A DNA stretch of 64,000 bases, taken from assembly GCA_016790285.1 (NCBI GenBank), contig JAEUPJ010000035.1, positions 1 through 64,000 of the forward strand. The letters run 5' to 3'. A model generated the notes under the pieces. The model ran no database searches. It was given only the letters and a program-made list of their open reading frames with translations, and was not told where the DNA came from. The stretch comes from Roseateles sp. (GTDB lineage: Bacteria; Pseudomonadota; Gammaproteobacteria; Burkholderiales; Burkholderiaceae_C). The translations under genes and the position numbers were made by a program. Numbering within the stretch: position 1 is the stretch's first letter; every line of letters starts with the position of its first letter. Below are positions 35,095 to 44,052 of the stretch, piece by piece.

Positions 35095-35721
35095 ATGAAC
35101 CTGTTCACTGCGCCAGAGACCCTGCCGTTCGGCGTGGCCGTGGCGCTCATCGTGGCCATCGCGCTGCTGGAGGGGCTGGGCATGCTGGTGGCGCTGAGCC
35201 CCAGCAACGTCATCGACGACCTGCTGCCGCATGCCGTGCCCGAGTCGGGGCTGGACCGCGTGCTCGGCTGGCTGCACCTCGGGCGCGTGCCGGCGCTGGT
35301 GCTGCTGCTGCTCTTCCTGCTGGGCTACGCACTCTTCGGCTATGCCTTGCAGAAGGTCGCGTTCAACCTGCTCGGCAGCTTCCTGCCCGCCTGGCTGGCC
35401 GGGCTGCTGGCGGCGCCGCCGGGCCTGGCGACGGTGCGTGGCCTGGGCAGCCTGGTGGCACACATCATTCCGCGCGACGAGACGAGCGCCGTCAGCGAGC
35501 AGTCCCTGGTCGGGCGCGGCGGCGTGGTGAGCGCGGGCGCGGCCCGGCGCGGCCTTGCGGCCCAGGCCCGGGTGCGTGACGCCCATGGCCGCATGCACTA
35601 CCTGATGGTTGAGCCTGACTTCGACGAAGAGGTGTTCGAGGAAGGCGCCCAGATCCTTATCGTGCGCAAGCAGGGTGCGTTCTACCGCTGCATTGCCAAC
35701 CCGCACCCGCATCTCATCTGA
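35095..35721 (+). CDS. yqiJ: YqiJ-family inner-membrane protein (NfeD/OB-fold type)
   Basis: The 208-residue protein has N-terminal and central transmembrane segments (about 10-35, 60-90, 95-115) and a soluble C-terminal OB-fold (about 130-208, RGGVVSAGAARRGLAAQARVRDAHGRMHYLMVEP). YqiJ works with flotillin YqiK, the next gene, as NfeD does with SPFH proteins. ATG 35095 is chosen because GGGAGG lies 4 nt upstream; an in-frame ATG at 35083 is less well placed. Confidence 0.85.
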   Translation: MNLFTAPETLPFGVAVALIVAIALLEGLGMLVALSPSNVIDDLLPHAVPESGLDRVLGWLHLGRVPALVLLLLFLLGYALFGYALQKVAFNLLGSFLPAWLAGLLAAPPGLATVRGLGSLVAHIIPRDETSAVSEQSLVGRGGVVSAGAARRGLAAQARVRDAHGRMHYLMVEPDFDEEVFEEGAQILIVRKQGAFYRCIANPHPHLI

Positions 35722-35741
35722 ACCGAGGGAGAACACAACGC

Positions 35742-37427
35742 ATGGACAACATCATCGAGATCACCGGCATCGCCGGCATTGCCCTGGTCGGGCTGCTGAC
35801 CATCGGCTTCGTCTTCGCGCGGCTGTACAAGCGCAGCACCAAGGAGCTGGCCTTCGTGCGCACGGGCCTGGGCGGGCAGAAGGTCATCATGGACGGCGGC
35901 GCCATCGTGCTGCCGGTCTTTCATGAGCGCGTGCTCGTCAACATGAACACGCTCAAGCTCGAGGTGCTGCGCCGCGAGCGCGAGAGCCTCATCACCAAGG
36001 ACCGCATGCGCGTGGACGTGACGGCCGCCTTCTTCGTGCGCGTGAAGCAGACTGAAGAAGCCGTCAGCACCGCGGCGCAGACGCTGGGCGCGCGCACCAT
36101 GAGCCCCAACGAGCTGAAGGCGCTCGTGGAAGACAAGTTCGTCGACAGCCTGCGCGCCACCGCCGCCACCATGACCATCCAGGAGCTGCAGGACAAGCGC
36201 CGCGACTTTGTGCAGGCCGTGCAGAACGCCGTCGCCGAAGACCTGGAGAAGAACGGCCTGGAGCTGGAGTCGGTGTCGCTCACGAGCCTGGACCAGACCG
36301 ACAAGCAGTTCTTCAACCCCAACAACGCCTTCGACGCCGAGGGCCTCACGCGGCTGACCGAGCAGACCGAGGCGCGCCGCAAGCAGCGCAACGACGTCGA
36401 GCAGGACACCGAGGTGCAGGTGCGCACCAAGAACCTGGAAGCCTCGCGCCTGAAGCTCACCATCGAGAAGGACCAGGAGTTCGCGACCCTCGCGCAAAAG
36501 CGCGAGGTGGAAGTGGCCCGCGCCGAGCAGATCGCGCTGATCGCCGCGCAACAAGCCGAAAGAGGCCGAGAAGCCGAAACGGTCAAGATCGAGGCCGAAC
36601 GCCAGGTGGGCCAGCGCCGCATCGAGGCCGAGCGCGAGATCAAGGCGGCCGAGATCGAGAAGAACCTCGTCATCCAGACCCGCGAGATCGAGCAGGAGCG
36701 CCAGGCCGAACTCAAGCGCGCCGAGCAGCGCAAGCAGGTGGAGATCGCGCGCCAGGACACGCAGATCGCCATCGCCACCAAGTCGCGCGAGCAGTCCGAA
36801 GCCGACGCCGCAGCCAACCTGGCACGTGCCGAGGCCGTGAAGGCCGAGGAAACCGTCAACACCGCGCGCCAGGTGGCCGTGGCCGAGCGCGAGAAGGCCA
36901 TCCAGCTGATCGAGGCCAGCAAGGACGCCGAGCAGAACGCGATTGCCGTCAAGGTTTCCGCCTCGGCCGAGAAGGAAGCCGCCATCGACCGCGCCGAGGC
37001 GCTCACCATCGAAGCCAAGGCCAAGCAGGCTGCGGCCCTGGCCGAGGCCGAAGGCCGGCGCGCCATCAACGAAGCGCTCAACACGCTGTCGGCCGCGCAG
37101 ATCGACCTGCAGGTGCGCACCCAGCTGCTGCAGCAGCTACCGGCCATCCTCGCCCAGGCCGTCAAGCCCATGGAGCAGATCGACTCCATCCGCATCGTGC
37201 AGGTCAACGGCATGCCGGGCCAGGGCAGCTCCGGGGACGGTGGCGGCGCCAGCGGCGCCACCTTTCCCGAGCAGGTCATGAACTCGGCCCTGCAGTACCA
37301 GGTGGCCAAGCCCATCGTCGACGCGGTCATGCATGACGCCGGGCTGTCCAACCAGGGCATCACGGGCCTGGCTCAGAACCTCGCGACCATGTTCAAGCCG
37401 GCGACGCCGCCGGCGGCTGCCGAGTAA
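35742..37427 (+). CDS. yqiK: Flotillin-like protein YqiK (SPFH domain)
   Basis: The 561-residue product has one N-terminal membrane segment (residues 5-30), an SPFH/band-7 domain (about 35-215, FVRTGLGGQKVIMDGGAIVLPVFHERVLVN), then a long charged coiled coil (about 230-470, with repeated EAERE/REVEVARAEQ motifs) and a Gly/Ser-rich tail. Flotillins scaffold membrane microdomains. Together with pspA and yqiJ it forms a membrane-fluidity or envelope-stress operon. It ends 15 nt from the convergent 391-residue protein gene. Confidence 0.9.
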   Translation: MDNIIEITGIAGIALVGLLTIGFVFARLYKRSTKELAFVRTGLGGQKVIMDGGAIVLPVFHERVLVNMNTLKLEVLRRERESLITKDRMRVDVTAAFFVRVKQTEEAVSTAAQTLGARTMSPNELKALVEDKFVDSLRATAATMTIQELQDKRRDFVQAVQNAVAEDLEKNGLELESVSLTSLDQTDKQFFNPNNAFDAEGLTRLTEQTEARRKQRNDVEQDTEVQVRTKNLEASRLKLTIEKDQEFATLAQKREVEVARAEQIALIAAQQAERGREAETVKIEAERQVGQRRIEAEREIKAAEIEKNLVIQTREIEQERQAELKRAEQRKQVEIARQDTQIAIATKSREQSEADAAANLARAEAVKAEETVNTARQVAVAEREKAIQLIEASKDAEQNAIAVKVSASAEKEAAIDRAEALTIEAKAKQAAALAEAEGRRAINEALNTLSAAQIDLQVRTQLLQQLPAILAQAVKPMEQIDSIRIVQVNGMPGQGSSGDGGGASGATFPEQVMNSALQYQVAKPIVDAVMHDAGLSNQGITGLAQNLATMFKPATPPAAAE

Positions 37428-37442
37428 GGCTGCCCGCGCCGC

Positions 37443-38618
37443 TCAGGACGCTTTCGGCGCGCTCGGCGCTGGCTGCGCGCTGCGGCGGCTGCCGTCGGTG
37501 TAGTCGGCCGGCGGCTTCATGAGCGCCGGGTCGGGCTCGCCGCGGCGGATCTTCTCCAGGCGGTAGTTCTGCTCGCCCAGGCGCGGGTCGGCGTCGCGGC
37601 TCTGCACCGTCAGCATCAGCTCGGGGCTGCGCCAGACCTCGCGGGTCGTCACGAGCGGCTTCTCATTGCCGATGCGGCCCGCCTCGATGGTCCAGGTCGT
37701 GCGCTCGCCTGTCACCTTCAGGCCGTCGATCTCACGCGCCGGCAGGGCGGTGGTGACGCCCCCTTCGCGCGGCAGCAGCGGCGTCGTCAGCAGGGGCAGG
37801 GGCGGCAGCGGCGGCGTGGGCACCGTCAGGGTGGCCGGCGGGGCGGGCGGTGCGGGAGGGGCGGGCGGTGCCGGCAGGGGGGGCAGGTCGCTCGCCCGAT
37901 AGACACGCAGTTCGCGCCGCCGCTCCACCGTGCTCGCGCCGGGTGCGGCCGGCACCACGACGTCCTGCTCGATGACGATGCCCGGCTCGCCAGGCGCAGC
38001 ACCGCTGCGGGCCCGGACGCGCTCGGCGTCGGCGCTGCGGGCGCGCTCGGCGACGCGGGCGCCCCATTCCTTCCAGCGCGCCGCCTGCTCCTTCATGCGC
38101 TCGCTCCATTCCTGCATCGAGGCCTGCCACGCGGCGTGGGCGGCGGCATCGCCGCCGGATGCCCAGCCGGCGTTGCCGCGCAGGCGCTGGACGCGCTTGT
38201 CGTCGGGGTAGAGCACCCAGCTCTCCTTGGCCACCGGGTCGTTCAGGTAGACGATGCGCGGGCCGCCCTCGCGCTGCACCTCGCGGCGCGTGCGGCCTTC
38301 GCCATCGCGGCAGAGCTGGCTTTGCTGGCGGCGCACGATGCGGTTGCCATCGGCCAGCGGCTGGACGTTCTCGTGCACGGCGGTGGCGCAGTAGGGCGCG
38401 CCCTTGACGACGCGCTCGGCCTCCAGCTCGCGGCCAGCGAAGGTGAGGGTCGTGCCGCCCAGGGCCAGCCGCATGGGCATGTCCGACAGCGCGAGCTGCA
38501 CCTGCCGCTCGACGTCGCGTTCGATGTCTCGTTCGGCCTCCCGCGCGGAGGACGGGGCGGCGAGGGTCAGGGCGGCGAGCACGGCCAGGCCGGTGAGGGC
38601 GGTGTGGGATGCGTTCAT
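37443..38618 (-). CDS. Exported protein linked to an ECF sigma/anti-sigma pair, function unknown
   Basis: The 391-residue protein has a signal peptide (cleavage likely after PSSA, about residue 25) and a repeated-charge stretch (EAERDIERDVERQVQLAL). A central amphipathic helix contains WQASMQEWSERMKEQAARWKEWG-type spacing. Next comes a Pro/Ala-rich segment (PPLPAPPAPPAPPAPPATL, about 250-270), and finally a region with DGLKVTGERTTWTIEAGRIGNEKP that looks like a DUF4412-type fold. It follows the anti-sigma gene by 16 nt on the same strand, so it is probably controlled by, or feeds signals into, this sigma system. Confidence 0.7.
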   Translation of the reverse strand: MNASHTALTGLAVLAALTLAAPSSAREAERDIERDVERQVQLALSDMPMRLALGGTTLTFAGRELEAERVVKGAPYCATAVHENVQPLADGNRIVRRQQSQLCRDGEGRTRREVQREGGPRIVYLNDPVAKESWVLYPDDKRVQRLRGNAGWASGGDAAAHAAWQASMQEWSERMKEQAARWKEWGARVAERARSADAERVRARSGAAPGEPGIVIEQDVVVPAAPGASTVERRRELRVYRASDLPPLPAPPAPPAPPAPPATLTVPTPPLPPLPLLTTPLLPREGGVTTALPAREIDGLKVTGERTTWTIEAGRIGNEKPLVTTREVWRSPELMLTVQSRDADPRLGEQNYRLEKIRRGEPDPALMKPPADYTDGSRRSAQPAPSAPKAS

Positions 38619-38634
38619 GTCGGTCTCCAGGCGG

Positions 38635-39153
38635 TCAGTTCAGGATGCGCACGGCCAGCACCTGGCCGTTCGGGTTCACCATCAGCTCGGCGCGCACGGT
38701 CTCGTCGGCGCGGCTGGCGTCAAAGGGCAGGCCCAGCCAGGCCAGGCGTTCGCGCGGCAGCTCCGCGGGCTGCAGCCACACGGGCGTGGTCCCGGCGCCC
38801 GGGGCGCCGGGTGCTGCGAGCGCGGCGCGGAACTCGGCCTCCGGCACGAGGGGAATGAAGCCGCTGCCCGGTGCGGCCGCCCGCGCCGTCTGGCTGCCGG
38901 GCGGGTCCAGCAGCAGCAGGGCCGTCAGCAGCACGGCGGCAGCCGCGCCCAGCGCGCCGCTGCCCCAGGCCAGGCGCCGGAACCAGCGGGGTTCGGCCGC
39001 CTCGGCGGCCAGCGGCGGCGGGCGGCGTGCCTGCAGTTGGTGGGTCAGGGCGGCGAGCACGGCAGCGTCGCGGCTGGCATCGGGCTGCAGCCGCGCGAAC
39101 TCGGCGCGCGCCGGGCGCAGCCAGTCGGGGGTGTCGTTGTCGGAAGGGGTCAT
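38635..39153 (-). CDS. Putative anti-sigma factor, single-span membrane protein
   Basis: The 172-residue protein has an N-terminal cytoplasmic part (residues 1-62), one transmembrane segment (about 66-88, LAWGSGALGAAAAVLLTALLLL) and a periplasmic domain. Its start overlaps the stop of the ECF sigma gene by 4 nt (ATGA), the usual arrangement for an anti-sigma partner. No zinc-binding HxxxCxxC motif is present, so it is not a ZAS-type anti-sigma and the assignment rests on context and topology. Confidence 0.7.
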   Translation of the reverse strand: MTPSDNDTPDWLRPARAEFARLQPDASRDAAVLAALTHQLQARRPPPLAAEAAEPRWFRRLAWGSGALGAAAAVLLTALLLLDPPGSQTARAAAPGSGFIPLVPEAEFRAALAAPGAPGAGTTPVWLQPAELPRERLAWLGLPFDASRADETVRAELMVNPNGQVLAVRILN

Positions 39154-39767
39154 GGTCGTTCTCCCACGGCCAGCAGGTCAGCCAGGCGCTGGCGGGCGCG
39201 GTGCAGCCGGGTGCGCAGCACGTCCACGCTGATGCCGGCGATAGCCGCGGCTTCGCCGTACGAGCGTTCCTGCAGGTCCACGAGGGTGAGGGCTTCGCGC
39301 TGGGGCCAGCTCAAGGTGCGGATGGCCGCCCACAGCCCCTGGCGCTGCTGGGCCTGGTGAAGCGGGGCGTCGCTGCCCGGGGCGATGTGCGGGCTGCCGG
39401 TGGCGTCCAGTGGCGTGTCCAGGGTGTCGTCCAGCGGCACGTGGCGCCGGGCGTCGCGCCACTGGCTCAGCACCTGGTGGCGGGCCATGCCGGCGAGATA
39501 GGCGCCGAGCGAACCCCGCCCGGCGTCGAAGGCCTGCGGGCCCCGCAGCAGCTGCGCGAAGGCCTCCTGCACGGCGTCCAGCGCCGCGGCTTCGTCGCCT
39601 GCCAGCGCCAGCGCGTAGCGGTAGATGGAGCCGCTCTCGCGCCGGTACAGCAGCGCCAGCGCCTCGGCATCGCCCGCGGCCAGGCGGGCCAGCAGCGTGC
39701 TGTCGTCATGCACGGGCGCGGGGGCGGGGGTCGGCGCCATGAAGCCCAGGCGGTTCAGCCAGGTCAT
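39150..39767 (-). CDS. ECF-type RNA polymerase sigma factor
   Basis: The 205-residue product has sigma region 2 (about 25-95, LARLAAGDAEALALLYRRESGSIYRYAL and DAVQEAFAQLL) and region 4 (about 145-200, LSWPQREALTLVDLQERSYGEAAAIAGISVDVLRTRLHRARQRL). Start is ATG 39767 or ATG 39740 (MAPTPAPA); the latter would lose a poorly conserved lead. It is cotranscribed with the putative anti-sigma and exported protein genes; the recognised promoter is unknown. Confidence 0.88.
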   Translation of the reverse strand: MTWLNRLGFMAPTPAPAPVHDDSTLLARLAAGDAEALALLYRRESGSIYRYALALAGDEAAALDAVQEAFAQLLRGPQAFDAGRGSLGAYLAGMARHQVLSQWRDARRHVPLDDTLDTPLDATGSPHIAPGSDAPLHQAQQRQGLWAAIRTLSWPQREALTLVDLQERSYGEAAAIAGISVDVLRTRLHRARQRLADLLAVGERP

Positions 39768-39901
39768 GAGGCGGGCGGGGTCAGGCGGCGCATGCCCCTA
39801 TTGAGCGCGGCGAGGCCCGGCCGTTACTCCGGACAAACCCGTCGTCACTTTCGGCACGGGCGCGCAGGGCCATGATGCTGGCGCCCCGAAGGAGACCCTC
39901 C

Positions 39902-40321
39902 ATGCTGAAGCTGCAAGGCCTGGACCACCTCGTGCTGCGCGTCGTCGACCTCGACGCCCTGACGCGTTTCTACGTGGACGTGCTCGGCTGCGCCGTCGAG
40001 CGCCGCCAGGACGAGATCGGCCTGGTGCAGCTGCGCGCCGGGCGCTCGTTGATCGACCTCGTGCCCGTGGACGGCAAGCTCGGCCGCATGGGGGGCGTCG
40101 CACCGGGCCCGGAGGGCCGCAACATGGACCACTTCTGCCTGCGCGTGGAGCCCTTCGACGCGGCGGCCGTCCGCGCGCACCTGGCGGCGCATGGCGTGGA
40201 TGCGGGCGCCGTGGAGAGCCGCTACGGCGCCGAAGGGGAGGGGCCATCCATCTATCTGGCCGATCCCGAAGGCAATGTCGTGGAACTGAAGGGGCCGCCC
40301 GGGCCGGTGGCGCCGGCCTGA
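39902..40321 (+). CDS. VOC-family (glyoxalase/bleomycin-resistance fold) protein
   Basis: The 139-residue protein spans the two beta-alpha-beta-beta-beta modules of VOC enzymes: GLDHLVLRVVDLDALTRFYVDVLG at the start, and MDHFCLRVEPF plus SIYLADPEGNVVELKGP at the end. The metal ligands H9, H80-82 and E at the end of the last strand are in the usual places. The reaction is not predictable (dioxygenase, lyase or binding protein). ATG 39902 is chosen on family start. Confidence 0.88.
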   Translation: MLKLQGLDHLVLRVVDLDALTRFYVDVLGCAVERRQDEIGLVQLRAGRSLIDLVPVDGKLGRMGGVAPGPEGRNMDHFCLRVEPFDAAAVRAHLAAHGVDAGAVESRYGAEGEGPSIYLADPEGNVVELKGPPGPVAPA

Positions 40322-40393
40322 ACTTGTCCTGCGTCAAGGCGGCCTCGCTTATGCGGCTTCAGCATGAAGACCGAGAAACAGCAGGAAAACCGC

Positions 40394-40750
40394 ATGAGCA
40401 AGAACTACCGCGAGATCACCGCCGAGGTGTCGGCCCAGCTCGCCCACCTCCGCGCGGACACGCCGGACGTGCTGCGCGGCTTCGGCGCGCTCGCCCAGGC
40501 CGCCACGCGGGACGGCGCGCTGGACAAGAAGACCAAGGAGCTCATCGCCATGGCGCTGTCGGTCGCCGCCCGCTGCGACCCCTGCCTGGGCTTTCATGCG
40601 GAGTCCCTCGTCAAGCTCGGCTGCACGCGCGCCGAGCTGGAGGAGATGCTGGGCATGTGCGTCTACATGGGAGGCGGGCCGTCGCTCATGTATGCGGCGC
40701 ATGCCTTGCAGGCCTACGAACAGTTCGGCGGCCAGGCGCGGGCGGCGTGA
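40394..40750 (+). CDS. Carboxymuconolactone decarboxylase-family / AhpD-like protein
   Basis: The 118-residue helical protein has the AhpD-like motif E-x(n)-C-x-x-C-x-x-x-H (AARCDPCLGFHAESLVKLG near residues 56-75), suggesting an alkylhydroperoxidase or general disulfide-reducing role. A Shine-Dalgarno-like AGGAAA precedes ATG 40394; an in-frame ATG at 40364 would add ten residues. It follows the VOC gene by 72 nt in the same direction. Confidence 0.85.
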   Translation: MSKNYREITAEVSAQLAHLRADTPDVLRGFGALAQAATRDGALDKKTKELIAMALSVAARCDPCLGFHAESLVKLGCTRAELEEMLGMCVYMGGGPSLMYAAHALQAYEQFGGQARAA

Positions 40751-40854
40751 CGCCACGCTTCGGCGTCCTGGAAGTCTCACTCCCAGATTGCATGCTGTGC
40801 GCGGCGGCCTGCAGCCCCTAAGTTACGGGCTCCTTCCACCCCAGGAGTCCCGAC

Positions 40855-41145
40855 ATGAAATGCCCCAGCTGCCCCGATGCCACCCTGGCGATGACCGATC
40901 GCCAGGGCGTCGAGATCGACTATTGCCCCAGCTGCCGGGGCGTCTGGCTCGACCGGGGTGAGCTCGACAAGCTGATCGAACGCGCCTCGACGGCGCCCGG
41001 GGCCCAGGCGCCCGCGGCGGCGCCGCACCCTGGCGCGCCGCAGCAGCGCCCGGATTTCGTGGACTCCGACTACCGCCATCACGGCGGGCAGGGCCACGCG
41101 CGGGGCTACCGCCGCAAGTCGTGGCTGAGCGAGATCTTCGACTGA
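40855..41145 (+). CDS. TFIIB-type zinc-ribbon protein
   Basis: The 96-residue protein starts with a zf-TFIIB zinc ribbon: [11 protein letters not shown] (C3, C6) and [18 protein letters not shown] (C24, C27), then a low-complexity Ala/Pro linker and a basic/aromatic tail ([25 protein letters not shown]). A consensus Shine-Dalgarno precedes the start. Family function is unknown. It lies 34 nt upstream of htpX in the same direction, so a joint role in membrane-protein quality control is possible. Confidence 0.85.
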   Translation: MKCPSCPDATLAMTDRQGVEIDYCPSCRGVWLDRGELDKLIERASTAPGAQAPAAAPHPGAPQQRPDFVDSDYRHHGGQGHARGYRRKSWLSEIFD

Positions 41146-41179
41146 CCCGTCCATCCCCGCACGCAAGGAGACTGCCACC

Positions 41180-42055
41180 GTGAAGCGCGTCCTGTTGTTC
41201 CTGCTCACCAATCTCGGCGTCATGCTGGTGCTGGGCCTGGTGGTGAACCTGCTGGGCCTGAACCAGTTCCTCACCGCCAACGGCTTGAGCGTCGGCGGGC
41301 TGCTGGGCTTTGCCCTGGTGATGGGCTTTGGTGGCGCGTTCATCTCGCTGCTGATCAGCAAGCCCATGGCCAAGTGGACGACGCGGCTGCAGGTCATCGA
41401 CGGCTCGCCGGACCCCACGCACCGCTGGCTCGTCACCACCGTGGCGCGCTTCTCGGCGGCCGCCGGCATCCGCCCGCCCGAGGTCGGCATCTACGAGGGC
41501 CCGCCCAATGCGTTCGCGACGGGCGCATTCAAGAACTCGGCGCTGGTGGCCGTGTCCACCGGGCTGCTGCAGTCCATGACCCGCGAGGAGGTGGAGGCCG
41601 TCATCGGGCACGAGGTGGCCCACGTCGCCAATGGCGACATGGTCACGCTGACGCTCATCCAGGGCGTCATGAACACCTTCGTCGTGTTCCTGTCGCGCGT
41701 CATCGGCTACGTGGTGGACAAGGTCGTGCTGCGCAGCAACCAGGACGGCCCGGGCGTGGGCTACTACGTGACCACCGTGGTGCTGGACCTGCTGCTGGGC
41801 GTCGTGGCGGCGATGGTGGTGGCCTGGTTTTCGCGCCAGCGCGAGTTCCGCGCGGATGCCGACGCCGCCCGGCTCATGGGCCGCAAGCAGCCCATGATCA
41901 ACGCCCTGGCCCGCCTGCATGGGCTGGACCCGGGCGAGATGCCGCAGGCCCTGAAGGCCATGGGCATCAGCGCCAGGCCCAACGGCTGGATGGCCTGGTT
42001 CTCCAGCCACCCGCCGATGCAGGCCCGCATCGAGCGGCTGCAGCAGCAAGCCTGA
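41180..42055 (+). CDS. htpX: Heat-shock membrane zinc metalloprotease HtpX
   Basis: Inner-membrane M48 protease that degrades misfolded membrane proteins. The 291-residue product has two N-terminal membrane helices (about 4-27, 36-58), the zinc motif HEVAH (H144, E145, H148), two more hydrophobic segments (about 155-175, 193-213), and the third ligand region [10 protein letters not shown]. The start is GTG 41180 with AAGGAG 9 nt upstream. The length matches the family. Confidence 0.95.
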   Translation: MKRVLLFLLTNLGVMLVLGLVVNLLGLNQFLTANGLSVGGLLGFALVMGFGGAFISLLISKPMAKWTTRLQVIDGSPDPTHRWLVTTVARFSAAAGIRPPEVGIYEGPPNAFATGAFKNSALVAVSTGLLQSMTREEVEAVIGHEVAHVANGDMVTLTLIQGVMNTFVVFLSRVIGYVVDKVVLRSNQDGPGVGYYVTTVVLDLLLGVVAAMVVAWFSRQREFRADADAARLMGRKQPMINALARLHGLDPGEMPQALKAMGISARPNGWMAWFSSHPPMQARIERLQQQA

Positions 42056-42126
42056 CGCCGCCGCGTGCACGCACGGCCCCCGCCACAATCGGGGGCCATC
42101 TGCGTTCCTGCCCGCGCCGCTCGCCC

Positions 42127-43275
42127 ATGCCCGTTTTGCCCACCAAGCTGCCGAACACCGGCACCACCATCTTCACCGTCATGTCGGCGCTGGCTGCCGA
42201 GCATGGTGCCGTCAACCTCGGCCAGGGCTTCCCGGACTTCGGTGCCGACCCCGCGCTGCTGCAGGCCGTCACCGACGCCATGGCCGCCGGCCACAACCAG
42301 TACCCGCCGATGACCGGCGTGCCCGCGCTGCGCGAGGCGGTCGCCGCCAAGCTCAACAGCCTGTACGGCGCGGCCTACGACCCCGGCAGCGACATCACCA
42401 TCACGGCCGGCGGCACCCAGGGCCTGATCACGGCCATCCACAGCTGCGTGGGCGCGGGCGACGAGGTGATCATCATCGAGCCCGCCTACGACAGCTACGA
42501 CCCCGCCATCCGCCTGGCCGGCGCGGTGCCGGTCGGCGTGCCGATGACGGCGGATTACCGCATCGACTGGGCGGCGGTGCGCGCCGCCATCACGCCGCGC
42601 ACACGGGCTCTGGTGCTCAACACGCCGCACAACCCGAGCGGCCGGGTCGCCACGGCCGACGACCTGAACGAACTCGCGAGCCTCGCCGAGCAGCACGACC
42701 TCTTCGTCATCAGCGACGAGGTCTACGAGCACATGGTGTTCGACGGCGCCCCGCACGAGAGCGTGGCCCGCCACCCGGGCCTGCGCGAGCGCAGCTTCCT
42801 GGTCAGCAGCTTCGGCAAGACCTTCCACGTGACGGGCTGGAAGGTCGGCTTCGTCGCCGCGCCGCCGGTGCTGTCGGCGGCGTTTCGCCGGCTGCACCAG
42901 TACACGGTGTTCACGGTGCACACGCCCACGCAACACGCGCTGGCCGCCTACCTGGCCGACCCGGCGCCCTTGCAGACCCTGAGCGCCTTCTACCAGGCCA
43001 AGCGCGATGCCTTCCGCGCGGCGCTGGCCGCCACGCCGCTGAGGCTGCTGCCCTGCGAAGGCACCTATTTCCAGACGGTCGACTACGCGGCGGTGTCGGA
43101 CCTGCCCGAGCTGGATTTCGCCCGCTGGCTCACGACAGAGATCGGCGTGGCGGCCATCCCGCTGTCGGTCTTCTACCAGCAGCCGCAGGAGCGGCGGCAT
43201 GTGAGGTTCTGCTTTGCCAAGCGGGACGAGACGCTGGCCGAAGCCGCACGGCGTTTGCAACGAAGCCTGGCCTGA
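42127..43275 (+). CDS. PLP-dependent aminotransferase, methionine/kynurenine type (YbdL-like)
   Basis: The 382-residue class I/II aminotransferase has the marks LGQGFPDFGADP near 33-44, GGTQGLITAIH, NTPHNPSGRV, SDEVYEHMVFDG, the PLP lysine in SSFGKTFHVTGWKVGF near residue 237, and a C-terminal RHVRFCFAKRD. The pattern is that of the YbdL/KAT-like methionine aminotransferase, which transaminates methionine or glutamine in methionine salvage. Substrate choice remains open. ATG 42127 is chosen on family start. Confidence 0.88.
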   Translation: MPVLPTKLPNTGTTIFTVMSALAAEHGAVNLGQGFPDFGADPALLQAVTDAMAAGHNQYPPMTGVPALREAVAAKLNSLYGAAYDPGSDITITAGGTQGLITAIHSCVGAGDEVIIIEPAYDSYDPAIRLAGAVPVGVPMTADYRIDWAAVRAAITPRTRALVLNTPHNPSGRVATADDLNELASLAEQHDLFVISDEVYEHMVFDGAPHESVARHPGLRERSFLVSSFGKTFHVTGWKVGFVAAPPVLSAAFRRLHQYTVFTVHTPTQHALAAYLADPAPLQTLSAFYQAKRDAFRAALAATPLRLLPCEGTYFQTVDYAAVSDLPELDFARWLTTEIGVAAIPLSVFYQQPQERRHVRFCFAKRDETLAEAARRLQRSLA

Positions 43276-43368
43276 GCCCGCTGGCACGCCCCCTGCTAAC
43301 CCTGAGACTGGGAGGCGGGCGCCGCTGTCGGCTGGTCGTTCGCCGTGAACCACCTCACGGAGACCAGC

Positions 43369-44052
43369 ATGTTGCACCTCTCACGCACCCGGGTCGATGC
43401 ACCAATTCGGGCCGTTGATGCACCCCGGACGACAGCCGGGGAGCTGTTCGGCAAGACCATCAATCTGTCTGGCCGTCGGCGCTTCACATCGCAGCGGGTC
43501 GTGCTGTATGCCGTGCTGGCTGCCCAGGGCCGGGCGGGTGCGGTAGCCATTGCCCGCGAGGCGCTGGACACCTTCGCGCAGGCGCACGGCGCCTTGCTGG
43601 AGGGGGAGCTGGCGCCGCAGGCACTGGGGGCTGCACTGACCGAGGCCTATTTCGGCGCTGATCGGGCCAATGAGCGCATCACGGCCTTCATCGGCCTGGC
43701 GCGCCGGGCGTTGGACGCCATTGCGGCAGGTGGTCCGCAGGCATCAGGCCTGCTGGAGGAACTTGTCGAAGCGGCGACGCCGCTGCTCGGCACGCTCAAC
43801 CGGCTCACCCAGGTCTACGAAGACCTGGCGCGCCAGCATGCGGCGGCTGCCAAGCGGCAGCTCAGCGCCGTGATGGGTGACATCGAGCAGATCGCCAAGC
43901 ATGCCCGCATCGTGTCCTTCAATGCCCAGGTCGTGGCGGCTCGCGCCGGGCATTCCGGCCGCGAGTTCTCGGTGGTGTCCGGCGAGCTGACGCAGATCAC
44001 CGGCAAGCTCGATGGCCTGGTGCGTGAGGCGGTACGCAGCGCCATCGTCTGA
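43369..44052 (+). CDS. Soluble PilJ-sensor / chemoreceptor-hairpin fusion protein
   Basis: The 227-residue protein has no membrane segment or signal. Residues 30-100 (GKTINLSGRRRFTSQRVVLYAVLAA...) resemble the PilJ-type N-terminal sensor of type IV pilus chemoreceptors. Residues 160-215 (IEQIAKHARIVSFNAQVVAARAGHSGREFSVVSGELTQI) resemble the kinase-contact hairpin of methyl-accepting proteins (compare IxxIAxQTNLLALNAAIEAARAGExGRGFAVVA). The helix between the two is short. ATG 43369 has GGAGA 5 nt upstream. It stands alone between aminotransferase and ilvD genes. It may be an input or decoy for a CheA kinase. Confidence 0.7.
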   Translation: MLHLSRTRVDAPIRAVDAPRTTAGELFGKTINLSGRRRFTSQRVVLYAVLAAQGRAGAVAIAREALDTFAQAHGALLEGELAPQALGAALTEAYFGADRANERITAFIGLARRALDAIAAGGPQASGLLEELVEAATPLLGTLNRLTQVYEDLARQHAAAAKRQLSAVMGDIEQIAKHARIVSFNAQVVAARAGHSGREFSVVSGELTQITGKLDGLVREAVRSAIV

